Positions 1-8,759 of a DNA stretch of 64,000 nt are shown here, one piece after another. The stretch is from Actinobacteria bacterium UBA2272 (lineage in GTDB: Bacteria; Actinomycetota; Coriobacteriia; Anaerosomatales; Anaerosomataceae). The position numbers were made by a program, and so were the translations under genes. How positions within the stretch are numbered: position 1 is the stretch's first letter; each line of letters starts with the position of its first letter. Below the pieces are notes generated by a model. That model worked only from the letters and a program-made list of their open reading frames with translations. It searched no databases and was not told the origin of the DNA. Location of the stretch: the NCBI GenBank assembly GCA_002347725.1, contig DDXA01000004.1, positions 1,054,001-1,118,000 of the forward strand. The letters are read 5' to 3'.

Positions 1-137
1 ATGACTGCTACGTCGGTCGGCTGCGGGCCGACGAGAGCGTCGCGCACGGCCTGCAGATGTGGATCGTCGCGGACCAGCTGCGCAAGGGCGCGGCGCTCAA
101 CACGGTTCAGATAGCCGAGGCGCTGCTCGGGCGTTAA
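1..137 (+). CDS. asd: Aspartate-semialdehyde dehydrogenase, C-terminal fragment
   Basis: Only the last 44 codons are inside the window; the frame starts at base 3 and stops with TAA at 135-137. The visible tail contains VADQLRKGAALNTVQIAE followed by ALLGR, which is the highly conserved C-terminal helix of aspartate-semialdehyde dehydrogenase. This enzyme reduces aspartyl phosphate to the semialdehyde in the lysine, methionine and threonine branch. The gene begins upstream of the window. A stem-loop directly after the stop probably ends its transcript, which separates it from the two-component pair that follows. Confidence 0.85.
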   Translation, partial: DCYVGRLRADESVAHGLQMWIVADQLRKGAALNTVQIAEALLGR

Positions 138-141
138 GATA

Positions 142-169
142 CACGCAGGGGAGGGTACTCCCCCGCGTG
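142..169 (+). terminator. Stem-loop after asd
   Basis: CACGC and GGGGAG pair with CTCCCC and GCGTG around a GGTA loop, giving 11 base pairs with one A/C mismatch. It sits 5 bases after the asd stop and about 30 bases before the response-regulator start. There is no T-run, so it may be a weak intrinsic terminator or a bidirectional RNA end structure. Confidence 0.5.
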
Positions 170-200
170 GGAGTCGAGCAGATCATGGGGGATCGTCGGG

Positions 201-881
201 ATGAGCGAGCAGACCATTCTGATCGTAGAAGATGATGTGACGATCGCGCGCTTCGTCGAGCTCGAGTTGCGCCATGCGGGTTTCTCGGTCGTGATCGCCG
301 GTGAGGGTCCGACCGCTATCGAAGCGCTCGACGCGAGTCCGATCGACCTGGTCATCCTCGACCTCATGCTTCCGGGCATCGATGGCCTCGACGTCGCGAG
401 GCACATCCGCAAGAAGGGATCGGTCATCCCGATCCTGATGCTCACCGCGCGTGCCGAGACCCACGATGTCGTCTCGGGCTTTGACGCCGGCGCCGACGAC
501 TACCTCCGCAAGCCGTTCGAGATCCCCGAGCTGCTCTCTCGCGTGCGTGCGTTACTCAAGCGGGCGGCCGGCTCGCAGACGCAGTCAGCATACGAGGCGT
601 CCGGCGTGCGCATCGATCCCGAGCGCCGGTCCGCGACCCTCGGCGAGGTGACACTCGATCTCACCGCCAAGGAGTTCGATCTCCTTGCGTACCTCGTGGC
701 CAACGCCGGACGGGTGATCTCGCGGGACGAGATCCTCTCCGCCGTATGGGGCGCGCAGCACTCCACCGACTCCAACGTGATCGAGGTCTTCGTCTGCCAT
801 CTGCGCAACAAGATCGACGACCGCGACAACCGAATCATCCAGACGATCCGTGGAGTCGGCTACTTCTTCGCGAGGGGCTAA
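201..881 (+). CDS. OmpR/PhoB-family response regulator
   Basis: A 226-residue DNA-binding response regulator. Residues 5-115 form the receiver domain, with acidic pocket E10-D11-D12, phospho-acceptor D54 in VILDLMLPG, and the Lys of the RKPFE motif. A winged-helix OmpR domain fills residues 130-225 and ends in the typical TIRGVGYFF. The following sensor kinase begins at the base after its stop, so the two are translationally coupled and should form one phosphorelay. The stimulus cannot be deduced; the next gene is a QueT-like transporter, but co-regulation is only a possibility. Confidence 0.95.
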   Translation: MSEQTILIVEDDVTIARFVELELRHAGFSVVIAGEGPTAIEALDASPIDLVILDLMLPGIDGLDVARHIRKKGSVIPILMLTARAETHDVVSGFDAGADDYLRKPFEIPELLSRVRALLKRAAGSQTQSAYEASGVRIDPERRSATLGEVTLDLTAKEFDLLAYLVANAGRVISRDEILSAVWGAQHSTDSNVIEVFVCHLRNKIDDRDNRIIQTIRGVGYFFARG

Positions 882-2384
882 GTGCGCCTCAGGTCCATAC
901 GCGTGCGGGTCTCGTTGTTGTCCGCTGCCTTCGCGCTCGTCTTGGTCGGTAGCGTCACCGTCGCCACGTTCTACTTCGTGGCCGCGGGTATGAGCACGAC
1001 GGCCGAGGAGACCTCGGACCGGCTTGTCTCGGCGGCCGGTCGCGTCTACACGAGCATCCTCGGGCTGGCCGAGGATGATGCGACACGACGCGGGCTCACC
1101 GGTGCAGATGCCGATGCGCATGCGGCCGAGCAGATCCTGGTCAGACTTCCGGAGGTCCTTTCGCAGGGTCTCGTGTTCGAGGGGGCATTCGCGCTCCGTG
1201 TCGTCGATGAGCCCGGTGCGGAGATGCGCCTCGTCTGGTCGAATGGCGCCAGTGAGGGAGTCGGTACCGACGAGGGGCGCCGCACTGCGCTTGCCATGGG
1301 AGAGGCCACACACGAGCACCCGAAGGCACAGCCGCTGTTCCTCGGCATGGTGACCGACGCCGATCTCGCCTCACACGTCGCACATCTCCCCCTCGACCTG
1401 CCCGGGCCCTCGGTAGCCCTGCTCGATGTGGTGTACACACCGGCACGCGAGGAGGCGGTGCTCGACTCGATGCGTCTGCCGATGGCTATCGTCACCGTGC
1501 TCGCGCTGATCGTGGCCGCGATGCTGACCACGCTGACGACCGGGTGGGTGCTCTCGCTCATCGACAATATCCGGCAGGCGGCCGACTCGATCGATGCCGG
1601 CCAGCTCGACGTGCATCTTCCCGAGGACGGAGACAACGAGATCGCCGAGCTCGCACACTCGTTGAATCGCCTGATCGACAACCTGAACCGGCGCAACGAG
1701 GCGCAGACCCGCTTCATCGCCGACGCATCGCATGAGCTCGCCACGCCGGTTGCGGGGATCCGCGGCTACGTGAACATCCTGCGTGCGTGGGGAGGCGAGG
1801 ATCCGGGCCTTCGCGAGGAGGCCGTTGGCGCCATCGATCGCGAGTCCCGCCGCATGGCGCGCCTGTGCAGCGACCTGCTCTCAGTGATCAGGTCTGAGGA
1901 GATGGTCGAGTACCGCTCCATCCGGTACGACATCAACGGTGTCTGCCGGGAGGTGCTCGCCAATGCGGCCACACGGTACATGGACAAGGGCCTCGCGTTC
2001 AGTGGTCCCGACGAGGGTCCGCTGTGGCTGTACGGAGATCCTGACCGCGTAGAAGAGGCGCTCGGCATCATCGTTGACAACGCATGCAAGTACACGCCCG
2101 AGGGCGGGAGCGTGAGCGTTTCGACACGGCGGCGGCGGGAGCGCATCGTGGTGCGCATCTCGGATACCGGCATCGGCATCCCGGCCGAGGATCTGCCGAG
2201 CGTCTTCGAGCGGTTCTATCGCAGCGACGCGTCCCGCTCGAAGGAGACGGGAGGGTTCGGACTCGGTCTCGCGATCGCCAAGCACATCATCGACTTGAGC
2301 GCGGGTGCGGTGACCGTCTCGAGCACGGTCGGCCGCGGCACGACCTTCGAGCTGTCTCTCCCGCGCAGACGGATAGGTGCGTGA
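882..2384 (+). CDS. Membrane sensor histidine kinase (PhoR/BaeS type)
   Basis: 500 residues, GTG start directly after the regulator stop. TM1 lies at about residues 10-32 and TM2 at about 202-224. They enclose a roughly 170-residue extracytoplasmic sensor region, followed by HAMP, HisKA and HATPase_c. The H-box reads ASHELATPVAGIRGY, so the usual Arg of HELRTP is Ala. The ATPase part has VDNACKYTPEGG (N box), DTGIGIP (G1) and GFGLGLAIAK (G2). It should autophosphorylate on the H-box His and pass phosphate to the upstream regulator. The ligand sensed outside the membrane is unknown. Confidence 0.95.
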   Translation: MRLRSIRVRVSLLSAAFALVLVGSVTVATFYFVAAGMSTTAEETSDRLVSAAGRVYTSILGLAEDDATRRGLTGADADAHAAEQILVRLPEVLSQGLVFEGAFALRVVDEPGAEMRLVWSNGASEGVGTDEGRRTALAMGEATHEHPKAQPLFLGMVTDADLASHVAHLPLDLPGPSVALLDVVYTPAREEAVLDSMRLPMAIVTVLALIVAAMLTTLTTGWVLSLIDNIRQAADSIDAGQLDVHLPEDGDNEIAELAHSLNRLIDNLNRRNEAQTRFIADASHELATPVAGIRGYVNILRAWGGEDPGLREEAVGAIDRESRRMARLCSDLLSVIRSEEMVEYRSIRYDINGVCREVLANAATRYMDKGLAFSGPDEGPLWLYGDPDRVEEALGIIVDNACKYTPEGGSVSVSTRRRRERIVVRISDTGIGIPAEDLPSVFERFYRSDASRSKETGGFGLGLAIAKHIIDLSAGAVTVSSTVGRGTTFELSLPRRRIGA

Positions 2385-2391
2385 GCTCGAG

Positions 2392-2967
2392 ATGAGGACC
2401 CGAAGCATCGCGCAGGCCGGGGTGATCGGAGCGGTCTACGCCGCGTTGACGCTCGTGGTCATACAGAGTCCGCTCGGCTACGGCCCGGTCCAACTTCGGC
2501 TCTCCGAGGCGGTCACGGTGGTGGCCTGCCTCACGCCCGCCGCCATTCCGGGGCTGTGGATCGGTACCGCCGTGGCCAACGCGTATCTCGCAACGCAGTT
2601 CGGGGTCCTGGCGCTCCTGGACGTCGTCTTCGGGTCTGTGGCCTCGCTGCTCGGCGCGGTCTGGGCATGGCGCCATCGCGACAGGCCTGGTATCGCGCTT
2701 GCGGGGCCGGTCGTCGCCAATGCCCTCATCGTTCCGGCGTACCTGCCTCTGATGCTCTCGGGGCTCGCAGGTCTGGACTACTACCGGATACCGGCGCTCG
2801 GCGTCGATGCGAGCGGCGCGTGGTGGGCGATGTATCTGTTCGGCGTGGTCGCTGTAGGCTTGGGGCAGGCCGTCGTCGTCTACGGACTCGGGTTGCCGCT
2901 CTTGCGTTTGCTCAAGCGCCTCGGTGCCGAGAGGGTCCTCTCCGGCGGTTCGGATGTGACGTCATGA
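2392..2967 (+). CDS. queT: QueT-like ECF substrate-binding membrane protein
   Basis: 191 residues with about five to six hydrophobic helices. The segment GPVQLRLSEAVTVVAC matches the QueT (formerly DUF988) signature, the S component of an energy-coupling-factor transporter for queuosine precursors such as preQ1. I chose ATG 2392; an alternative GTG at 2377 overlaps the kinase stop. There is no leader between the genes, so the preQ1 riboswitch that often precedes queT is absent here. No dedicated T or A component is adjacent; it may share a common ECF module, possibly the one at 22-25 kb. The next gene starts inside its last codons. Confidence 0.8.
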   Translation: MRTRSIAQAGVIGAVYAALTLVVIQSPLGYGPVQLRLSEAVTVVACLTPAAIPGLWIGTAVANAYLATQFGVLALLDVVFGSVASLLGAVWAWRHRDRPGIALAGPVVANALIVPAYLPLMLSGLAGLDYYRIPALGVDASGAWWAMYLFGVVAVGLGQAVVVYGLGLPLLRLLKRLGAERVLSGGSDVTS

Positions 2968-4751
2968 CGAGTGGTCTTCTCCCGGGCGCGCCCCTGCTCT
3001 CGCGACACGTCGAGACGTGTGACGGCTGCGGCGGGTGCGCGCGGAGTTGCCCCACGAGGGCCATCAGGGTCATCGGCGGGCGCTCGGAGATCATCGGGGA
3101 GAAGTGTGTCTCCTGCGGCGTGTGCGTGGGAGAGTGCGGACGGGGTGGCTACTCGGTCCGCGATGACACTCCGCGTGTCGAGGAGCTGCTGCGCTCCCGT
3201 CGGCCGGTCGTCGCGCTTCTCGCCACCGAGTACGCGGCCGCGCTCAGCCCCATGACGTCGGGGCAGGTGGAGCGGGCACTCGAGATGCTCGGGTTCTGCT
3301 CGGTCGAGACCACGGTGCTCGGCGAGGAGGTGGTCGCCGAGAGCTACGAGATGCTGCACAGCCGCGACTGCACGCTCATGAGCATCAGGTCGACCTGCCC
3401 GGTCGCGGTCGACTTCGTGCGGCGGTTCCACCCGGGGCTCGTTCCCGCGCTCGCACCGATCGTCCCGCCATACGTCGCTCAGGCGCGGTTGATCCGGGCA
3501 CTGTATGACACCGACATCGCGATCGTCTATGTGAGTCCGTGCTATGCGCGCAAGGACGAGGTGTACGATCGGCAGTTCGGCGGCGCGGTGGACGTCGCGA
3601 TCGACTTCCTCGAGCTCAGGCGGCTCATTGAGGCGCAGGCGGCCGATCCTTCCCATGGCCGGACGGTCAGACCGTCGGTGCGTCGACCGGGCGTCCTGAA
3701 GGAGGTCTCACTCACCGACGGGTTTCCGAGGAACACGGTGGTGTCGCGACACCTGACCGGCGCCGAGGTCCACACCGTCCGGGGCCTTGCCGACCTTGAC
3801 CGGCTGCTCAAGGCGATCGAGGCGGGGGAAACCGGTCCGGTGGTGATCGACATGCTCAACTGCGAGGGCTGCATCGACGGACCGGCGGTGGCGCCGGGTC
3901 TGTCCCTCTACGCGAAGCGGAGCATAGACGCCGCCGCGCGCCAGGACCAGAGCACGACCCGCGTGAGTACGCGCGCGCTCCTGAGCGTGCTCCCCGCCGT
4001 AGAGCTGGTTCGCTCGTTCTCGCCGCTGCCCGTGCACGTGGCAGTGCCCGCCGACGGTGAGATCGATGACATACTCGCGGCCGGTGGCCTGACGCGCGAC
4101 ACCGCGCCCGACTGCGGGGCATGTGGCTGGCCGACATGCGTCGAGCATGCCGCCGCCGTGTTCGCCGGAGACTCGACCTGGGATCTGTGCCTTCCGCTGC
4201 AGCGCTCGCTGCTGCAGGCACAGACGACGCTGCTCAAGGAGAGCGAGACGCTCGATCCGGTGACCGGCCTGTGGAACAGGCGCTCGTTCAAGGACCGTCT
4301 CGACCTCGAGTACGCGCGTCATGCACGGTACGATTCGGCGCTCTCGATCGCGCTGCTCGACATCGATGGGTTCGGGGCCGTCAACGACCGGCATGGCGAG
4401 GTGACCGGCGATCTGGTGCTCGCCGGACTCGGCGAGCGGCTCGCACATCTGATCCGGTCGACGGACCTCGTGGCGCGCTGGGTCGGTGATCGGTTCGCAG
4501 TGATCCTGCCCGGCATCGGCAAGACCGCCGCCTTCGCCGTGGCAGAGAAGCTGCGCGAGGCAGTCGCGCAGGCACCGGTCACGGTGAGCACCGACGGGTA
4601 TACACACGAGGTGAGTGTCACCGTCTCGATCGGGGTGGCCTCCGCACGCGGCGCCGCCTTCGGGCCGGGCGACCTGCTCGAAGCCGTCGATACTGCGCTG
4701 CGCGAAGCTATGGCGGCCGGAGGTGACCAGGCGCGGCTGGCTCCCGGCTAG
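2964..4751 (+). CDS. [FeFe]-hydrogenase-like sensor fused to a degenerate GGDEF domain
   Basis: 595 residues. Residues 19-58 hold two CxxCxxCxxxC ferredoxin motifs (Cys 19, 22, 25, 29 and 48, 51, 54, 58). An iron-only hydrogenase large-subunit-like domain follows, with all three H-cluster motifs recognisable in variant form: STCP (motif 1), SPCYARKDE (motif 2) and NCEGCIDG (motif 3). Next is a four-Cys FeS domain (DCGACGWPTC plus a later Cys). The C-terminal 165 residues are a GGDEF domain starting LDPVTGLWNRRSF, whose signature is changed to WVGDRF, so cyclase activity is doubtful. The ATG overlaps the end of queT. Known sensory [FeFe] hydrogenases carry PAS, kinase or phosphatase output; here the output is GGDEF. 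Likely a cytoplasmic H2 or redox sensor acting through c-di-GMP or by binding a partner; function is inference. Confidence 0.85.
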   Translation: MTSGLLPGAPLLSRHVETCDGCGGCARSCPTRAIRVIGGRSEIIGEKCVSCGVCVGECGRGGYSVRDDTPRVEELLRSRRPVVALLATEYAAALSPMTSGQVERALEMLGFCSVETTVLGEEVVAESYEMLHSRDCTLMSIRSTCPVAVDFVRRFHPGLVPALAPIVPPYVAQARLIRALYDTDIAIVYVSPCYARKDEVYDRQFGGAVDVAIDFLELRRLIEAQAADPSHGRTVRPSVRRPGVLKEVSLTDGFPRNTVVSRHLTGAEVHTVRGLADLDRLLKAIEAGETGPVVIDMLNCEGCIDGPAVAPGLSLYAKRSIDAAARQDQSTTRVSTRALLSVLPAVELVRSFSPLPVHVAVPADGEIDDILAAGGLTRDTAPDCGACGWPTCVEHAAAVFAGDSTWDLCLPLQRSLLQAQTTLLKESETLDPVTGLWNRRSFKDRLDLEYARHARYDSALSIALLDIDGFGAVNDRHGEVTGDLVLAGLGERLAHLIRSTDLVARWVGDRFAVILPGIGKTAAFAVAEKLREAVAQAPVTVSTDGYTHEVSVTVSIGVASARGAAFGPGDLLEAVDTALREAMAAGGDQARLAPG

Positions 4752-4760
4752 GAGGGGCCG

Positions 4761-5771
4761 ATGCGCGAGGCACTGCTGTGGGAGCGCGAGGCAGGGCGGA
4801 TCCACTGTCTGCTCTGTCCCCATGACTGCCGGATAGCCGAGGGCGCCCGAGGCATCTGTGGCGTCAGGGAGCACCGCGACGGAGCACTGTGGGCGCTCAC
4901 GTACGGGATGGTCTCTTCGGTGGCGGTCGACCCGATCGAGAAGAAGCCGGTGTTCCACTATCGCCCGGGCACGACAGCGCTTTCGCTCGGCAGCGTGGGT
5001 TGCTCGATGAGGTGCGGCCACTGCCAGAACTGGCAGATCAGCCGGGCGCGTCCGGGCGGCGATCAGCCGCTTCAGTATCTCGGTCCGGAAGAGGTCGTCC
5101 CGCTCGCCCGGGAACATGGCTGCGAGGGCGTCGCCTTCACCTACAACGAGCCGGTCATCTGGGCCGAGTACGTCCTGGACGTGGCGCGCGCGTGCCGGGA
5201 GGCCGGCATCTACACGGTGATGGTCACCAACGGCTACATCACCGAAGCCGGACTCGACCTCCTCGGACCGTACATCGATGTGTGGAGGGTCGACATCAAG
5301 GCTTTCGACGACGAAACGTATCGTGAGTTCTGTCACGCGCGCTCGGTGCGTCCCGTCCTTGCTGCGGCCGAACGCGCGCGCACGGTCTGGAACATGCACG
5401 TCGAGGTCGTGACCAACGTGGTGCCCACCGTCAACGATACCGAGGAGACGCTCGGCGCGATCGCGAGATGGATCGCCGGGAGTCTCGGTCCGGACACGCC
5501 GTGGCATGTGACACGGTTCTTCCCCTACCTCGATCTTGCGCACCTTCCGCCGACACCGATCGAGACGCTCGAGAACGCTCGTCGCATCGGCCAGGAGGCG
5601 GGGCTTCACTTCGTGTTCGCCGGCAACGTCAGGATGCCGGGAGCCGAGGACACCGTGTGCCCCTCGTGCGGCGCCGTTGCGATCGGGCGCGATGGCTACA
5701 ACGTGACGAGACGCCAGACGCGCGCCGGGGCTTGCGCGGCGTGCGGCACACGGCTCGGCATCGTCGAGTAG
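4761..5771 (+). CDS. amrS: AmrS-type radical SAM enzyme (AmmeMemoRadiSam system, PflA-like)
   Basis: 336 residues. An N-terminal Cys motif (CLLCPHDC, later CGVRE) precedes the radical SAM cluster motif CSMRCGHCQNW (CxxxCxxC), followed by EGVAFTYNEPVIWAEY typical of the AmmeMemoRadiSam radical SAM family related to pyruvate-formate-lyase activases. A C-terminal zinc-ribbon-like pair (CPSCG and CAACG) is present. The AmrA/AmrB partners (AMMECR1 and MEMO1 homologues) are not in the window. It starts 9 bases after the hydrogenase-GGDEF gene with an AGGAGG-like site, so the two are probably co-transcribed. The substrate is unknown. Confidence 0.9.
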   Translation: MREALLWEREAGRIHCLLCPHDCRIAEGARGICGVREHRDGALWALTYGMVSSVAVDPIEKKPVFHYRPGTTALSLGSVGCSMRCGHCQNWQISRARPGGDQPLQYLGPEEVVPLAREHGCEGVAFTYNEPVIWAEYVLDVARACREAGIYTVMVTNGYITEAGLDLLGPYIDVWRVDIKAFDDETYREFCHARSVRPVLAAAERARTVWNMHVEVVTNVVPTVNDTEETLGAIARWIAGSLGPDTPWHVTRFFPYLDLAHLPPTPIETLENARRIGQEAGLHFVFAGNVRMPGAEDTVCPSCGAVAIGRDGYNVTRRQTRAGACAACGTRLGIVE

Positions 5772-5893
5772 CGGGAGCCTCGCCAGACGCGCAGGCGTGT
5801 GGCGTGGAGGTGTGGGCGCCGCCGAAACGCTATAGTGAACTCTGTCGCTGCCAGGTGGCCGCCGGCCGCCGGTGTACTCACGAAGGGACGTCC

Positions 5894-7138
5894 GTGTACC
5901 CGACCGTCATCATCCCCACGTTCTGGACACGCCGCCGCACGCGTGGCGGAGAGCGCGGAGGCGTGAACTACGACCACCCGACGCCCATCGACCAGGATGG
6001 GACGCTGCCCGACTGCCTTCGCTCGCTCGAGACGGTCCGGGGCCTCGGCAAAGTCATGCTCATCGTCGCGACGACCGACGAGTCCATCGAACATACGGCC
6101 GAGGACCGGGTCCGCGGGATCCTCGCCGACTTCCCGGGCATCGATTCGCTCATCGTCGGTTCCGCCGAGATGGGGTCGCTGCGCCGTCGCATGGAGCAAC
6201 TCGAGTTCGCCGACGCGCTCGGCGGTGTCGGGCTGTCCGGGTACGGTGGCGTACGCAACGTGGGTCTGATCCTTGCGGCGGTGCTCGGCAGCGACTCGGT
6301 GGTCTTCGTCGACGATGATCAGGTCGTCACAGACCCCGAGTTCCTGGCGCGAGGCACCGACGGGCTTGGCGAGGCCGCTGGTCCGGGTGGCCGGCCCGTG
6401 CTTGCGAAGACCGGCTACTACGTGGACGATGCGGGTTCGTTCAAGGCCGCCGACCCGCGCGCATGGTACGACATGTTCTGGCGGCAACTCGAGTTCTACA
6501 ACAAGGCCGTCTCGGCCGTCGCCACGCCGCCGAGGCTCAAGTCGAGCACGCTTGCGTTCGGTGGGTGCATGGCGCTGCACCGGGATATGTACTGCAACGT
6601 GCCGTTCGATCCGTGGGCGGTCCGTGGCGAGGACATCGATTACGTGATCAACGCACGCATGCACGGCGGTGACGTCTTCATGGACACCGAGTGGTCTCTC
6701 GTCCATCGGCCACCTGCGCCGGTGAGTGCGGCCGTGCTGTTCCGCAATGACGTCTTCCGGTTCGTGTACACGCATCGGAAGCTCGAGTTCTCCAAGTCGC
6801 AGGTCGACTTGCGACAAGTCACCGCCGAGTCCCTCATGCCGTACCCGGGGCACCTCGTCGACTCATCGATCAACTGGCGCGCGCGGACCACGGCGTTGCT
6901 CAGGGCGATCGCCGGCCCCGAGCGCTCCGCATACCTCGAAGTCGCGCGCAAGGCTGTTCCGCAGGCGCAGAACTACGCCCGAGAGAACTGCGAGCGGTAC
7001 TTCGCGTTCCAGCGGCGCTGGCCGATGCTCATGGACCGGTTGTGGGAGGACATCGCTCTCAAGTCGCTGTTCACCGGTGAGCGTCACGTCGACCGTGGTG
7101 CGATAACGGGCCGCTTCCCGATAATCGGGGCCGACTGA
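5894..7138 (+). CDS. GT-A fold glycosyltransferase-like protein
   Basis: 414 residues from GTG 5894, chosen because GAAGGGA lies just upstream and similarity to a nucleotide-sugar fold starts at once (TVIIPTFW). The segment VVFVDDDQVVTDPEF is a DxD-type metal site of family 2 glycosyltransferases, and FGGCMALHRDMY with RGEDIDYV resembles the acceptor-side motif. The C-terminal 120 residues are helical and unassigned. A possible -10 (TATAGT) lies at about 5831-5836, so this gene may have its own promoter. Donor and acceptor are not predictable; glycosylglycerate-type synthases are one alternative. Confidence 0.65.
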   Translation: MYPTVIIPTFWTRRRTRGGERGGVNYDHPTPIDQDGTLPDCLRSLETVRGLGKVMLIVATTDESIEHTAEDRVRGILADFPGIDSLIVGSAEMGSLRRRMEQLEFADALGGVGLSGYGGVRNVGLILAAVLGSDSVVFVDDDQVVTDPEFLARGTDGLGEAAGPGGRPVLAKTGYYVDDAGSFKAADPRAWYDMFWRQLEFYNKAVSAVATPPRLKSSTLAFGGCMALHRDMYCNVPFDPWAVRGEDIDYVINARMHGGDVFMDTEWSLVHRPPAPVSAAVLFRNDVFRFVYTHRKLEFSKSQVDLRQVTAESLMPYPGHLVDSSINWRARTTALLRAIAGPERSAYLEVARKAVPQAQNYARENCERYFAFQRRWPMLMDRLWEDIALKSLFTGERHVDRGAITGRFPIIGAD

Positions 7139-7143
7139 GTCCC

Positions 7144-7920
7144 GTGTCGGATCTCCTGCAAGCCGCCATGATCGGCCTGGTTGCCGGCTACCTCTCCGGA
7201 CAGTTCGGTGTGGGTGGCGGTATCGTGACGACACCGGCCATTCGGCTGCTGTTGGATCGCCCCGAACTCGTTGCGGTGGGGACACCGCTCCCTGTCATCA
7301 TTCCCACGGCGATCGCGGGCGCGATCGCGTACGCGCGGCGCGGCCTGATCGACGTGCGGGTCGGTGTCTCGGTGGGCATCATCGGCGCCGGGTTCGCGGT
7401 GCTCGGCGCCTGGGCGACCGAGCTCGTCGGCGGGCGGGTCGTACTGCTCGTCACTGCAGCTCTCATCGCGTGGATGGCGGTCGACATGGCACTGCTCGCG
7501 CTCACATCGGCTGTTTCTGCTGATGCACGGCAGGCGCGTGCGGCGAGGAGCGCGTCAGCCCTCAAGATCGCGCTGCTCGGTATCGGCGCCGGTCTGTACT
7601 CCGGATTCCTCGGGCTCGGCGGAGGGTTCGTCGTCGTCCCGGTGCTCGTCCGGCACTTCGGCTTCGGTATGAAGCGCGCCATCGGCACGAGCCTCGTGGT
7701 CGTGAGCATCCTGGCGGTGCCGGGCTCGATCACACACTACCTCCTCGGCAACGTCGAGGTCGGGCTGGCGCTCGGGCTCGCCCTCGGTGTGGTGCCCGGA
7801 GCCCTTCTCGGCGCGCGCGTTACCGCCCGGGCGCAGGAGAAGAACGTGCGGCTGGCCTTCGCGGGACTCCTTGTCGCGGTCGGCGCGGTCCTGGCGCTCT
7901 CGGAGCTGGGGGTCTTCTGA
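7144..7920 (+). CDS. TauE/SafE family sulfite or organosulfur exporter
   Basis: 258 residues with about eight hydrophobic segments in two related halves. Each half carries the family's glycine-rich loop: SGQFGVGGGIVTTPA near residue 20 and SGFLGLGGGFVVVPVL near residue 150. These are hallmarks of the TauE/SafE (DUF81) inner-membrane permeases. GTG start 5 bases after the glycosyltransferase stop; its own stop overlaps the next ATG by one base. The real substrate cannot be told from sequence. Confidence 0.9.
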   Translation: MSDLLQAAMIGLVAGYLSGQFGVGGGIVTTPAIRLLLDRPELVAVGTPLPVIIPTAIAGAIAYARRGLIDVRVGVSVGIIGAGFAVLGAWATELVGGRVVLLVTAALIAWMAVDMALLALTSAVSADARQARAARSASALKIALLGIGAGLYSGFLGLGGGFVVVPVLVRHFGFGMKRAIGTSLVVVSILAVPGSITHYLLGNVEVGLALGLALGVVPGALLGARVTARAQEKNVRLAFAGLLVAVGAVLALSELGVF

Positions 7921-8741
7921 TGCTCCGCCGGGTGTTCGCCCCCGTCTCGTCCACGGAGCTCGAACGTATCACGACCACGCTCGTCGGCGGGCGCGTCTTC
8001 GCCGACGCCGATGAGGTCCGGGAGGCACACGCGGCGACGCCATGGCGCATCCAGACGACGCGGGCCGGCGACATCGCGGTGCTCGACCGGTGGCGCGATC
8101 ATCTCGACATGCTCGCTGTCGAGGCGCTGTGGTGTGCCGAGCGGGGGATTCCGGACGCCATGCGGCAGCTTCGCCAGGCAGCGCTATCACTCGGCTATCG
8201 TGATCTGCTCGGTCCGCCCGCGCCACTGACGCAGGTCTACGCGTACGAGGCTGCGGGCATGCACGTTCGGGAGACGGCATCGATGTGGACATCACGCGTG
8301 ATGCCGGATGTGCCGATCGAGGTCGTCTCGCCTGCGGGCGTGGTGTTCCGTGAAGGCGACCTTCGCGATCTTTCGACCGTGCTGGCGGTGGATACCCGCT
8401 GCTTCGATGATTTCTGGCGCTACGATCCGCGTCATCTCCGACGTCTGATCGCGCTTCAGCGCCTCGTCATCGCCGAGGGGGACGGCGAGGCAATCGGCTA
8501 TACTCTGAGCACCACGGACCACGACGTTGCCTCGCTTGGACGTCTGGGTGTCGTGCCCGAGTGGCGGCGTCGGGGCGTGGGTAGGATGCTCGCCACCGAG
8601 GTGATGCGCTGGGCAGGAGGGGAGAGCGCGGCCAGGCTCAACCTCTGCACCCAGTCCGACAACGCTGCGGCGCGCGGACTGTATCGGATCCTCGGGTTCC
8701 GGGAGGCACCCGACAGGTTCGCGTTCCTGCAGTTCGAGTAG
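7920..8741 (+). CDS. GNAT-family N-acetyltransferase
   Basis: 273 residues. The C-terminal half is a GNAT domain with the acetyl-CoA loop GVVPEWRRRGVGRML (RxxGxG) and a typical final strand AARGLYRILGFRE. The N-terminal 130 residues may be a second, degenerate GNAT-like module or a substrate domain. The ATG overlaps the exporter stop (TGATG), so translation is coupled. The acceptor amine is unknown. Confidence 0.85.
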   Translation: MLRRVFAPVSSTELERITTTLVGGRVFADADEVREAHAATPWRIQTTRAGDIAVLDRWRDHLDMLAVEALWCAERGIPDAMRQLRQAALSLGYRDLLGPPAPLTQVYAYEAAGMHVRETASMWTSRVMPDVPIEVVSPAGVVFREGDLRDLSTVLAVDTRCFDDFWRYDPRHLRRLIALQRLVIAEGDGEAIGYTLSTTDHDVASLGRLGVVPEWRRRGVGRMLATEVMRWAGGESAARLNLCTQSDNAAARGLYRILGFREAPDRFAFLQFE

Positions 8742-8759
8742 GCAGTGAGGGAGGCAGGC

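Noticed and set aside
2377..2400. preQ1 riboswitch in front of queT
   Set aside because: The gene follows the kinase stop by 7 bases, leaving no room for a leader.
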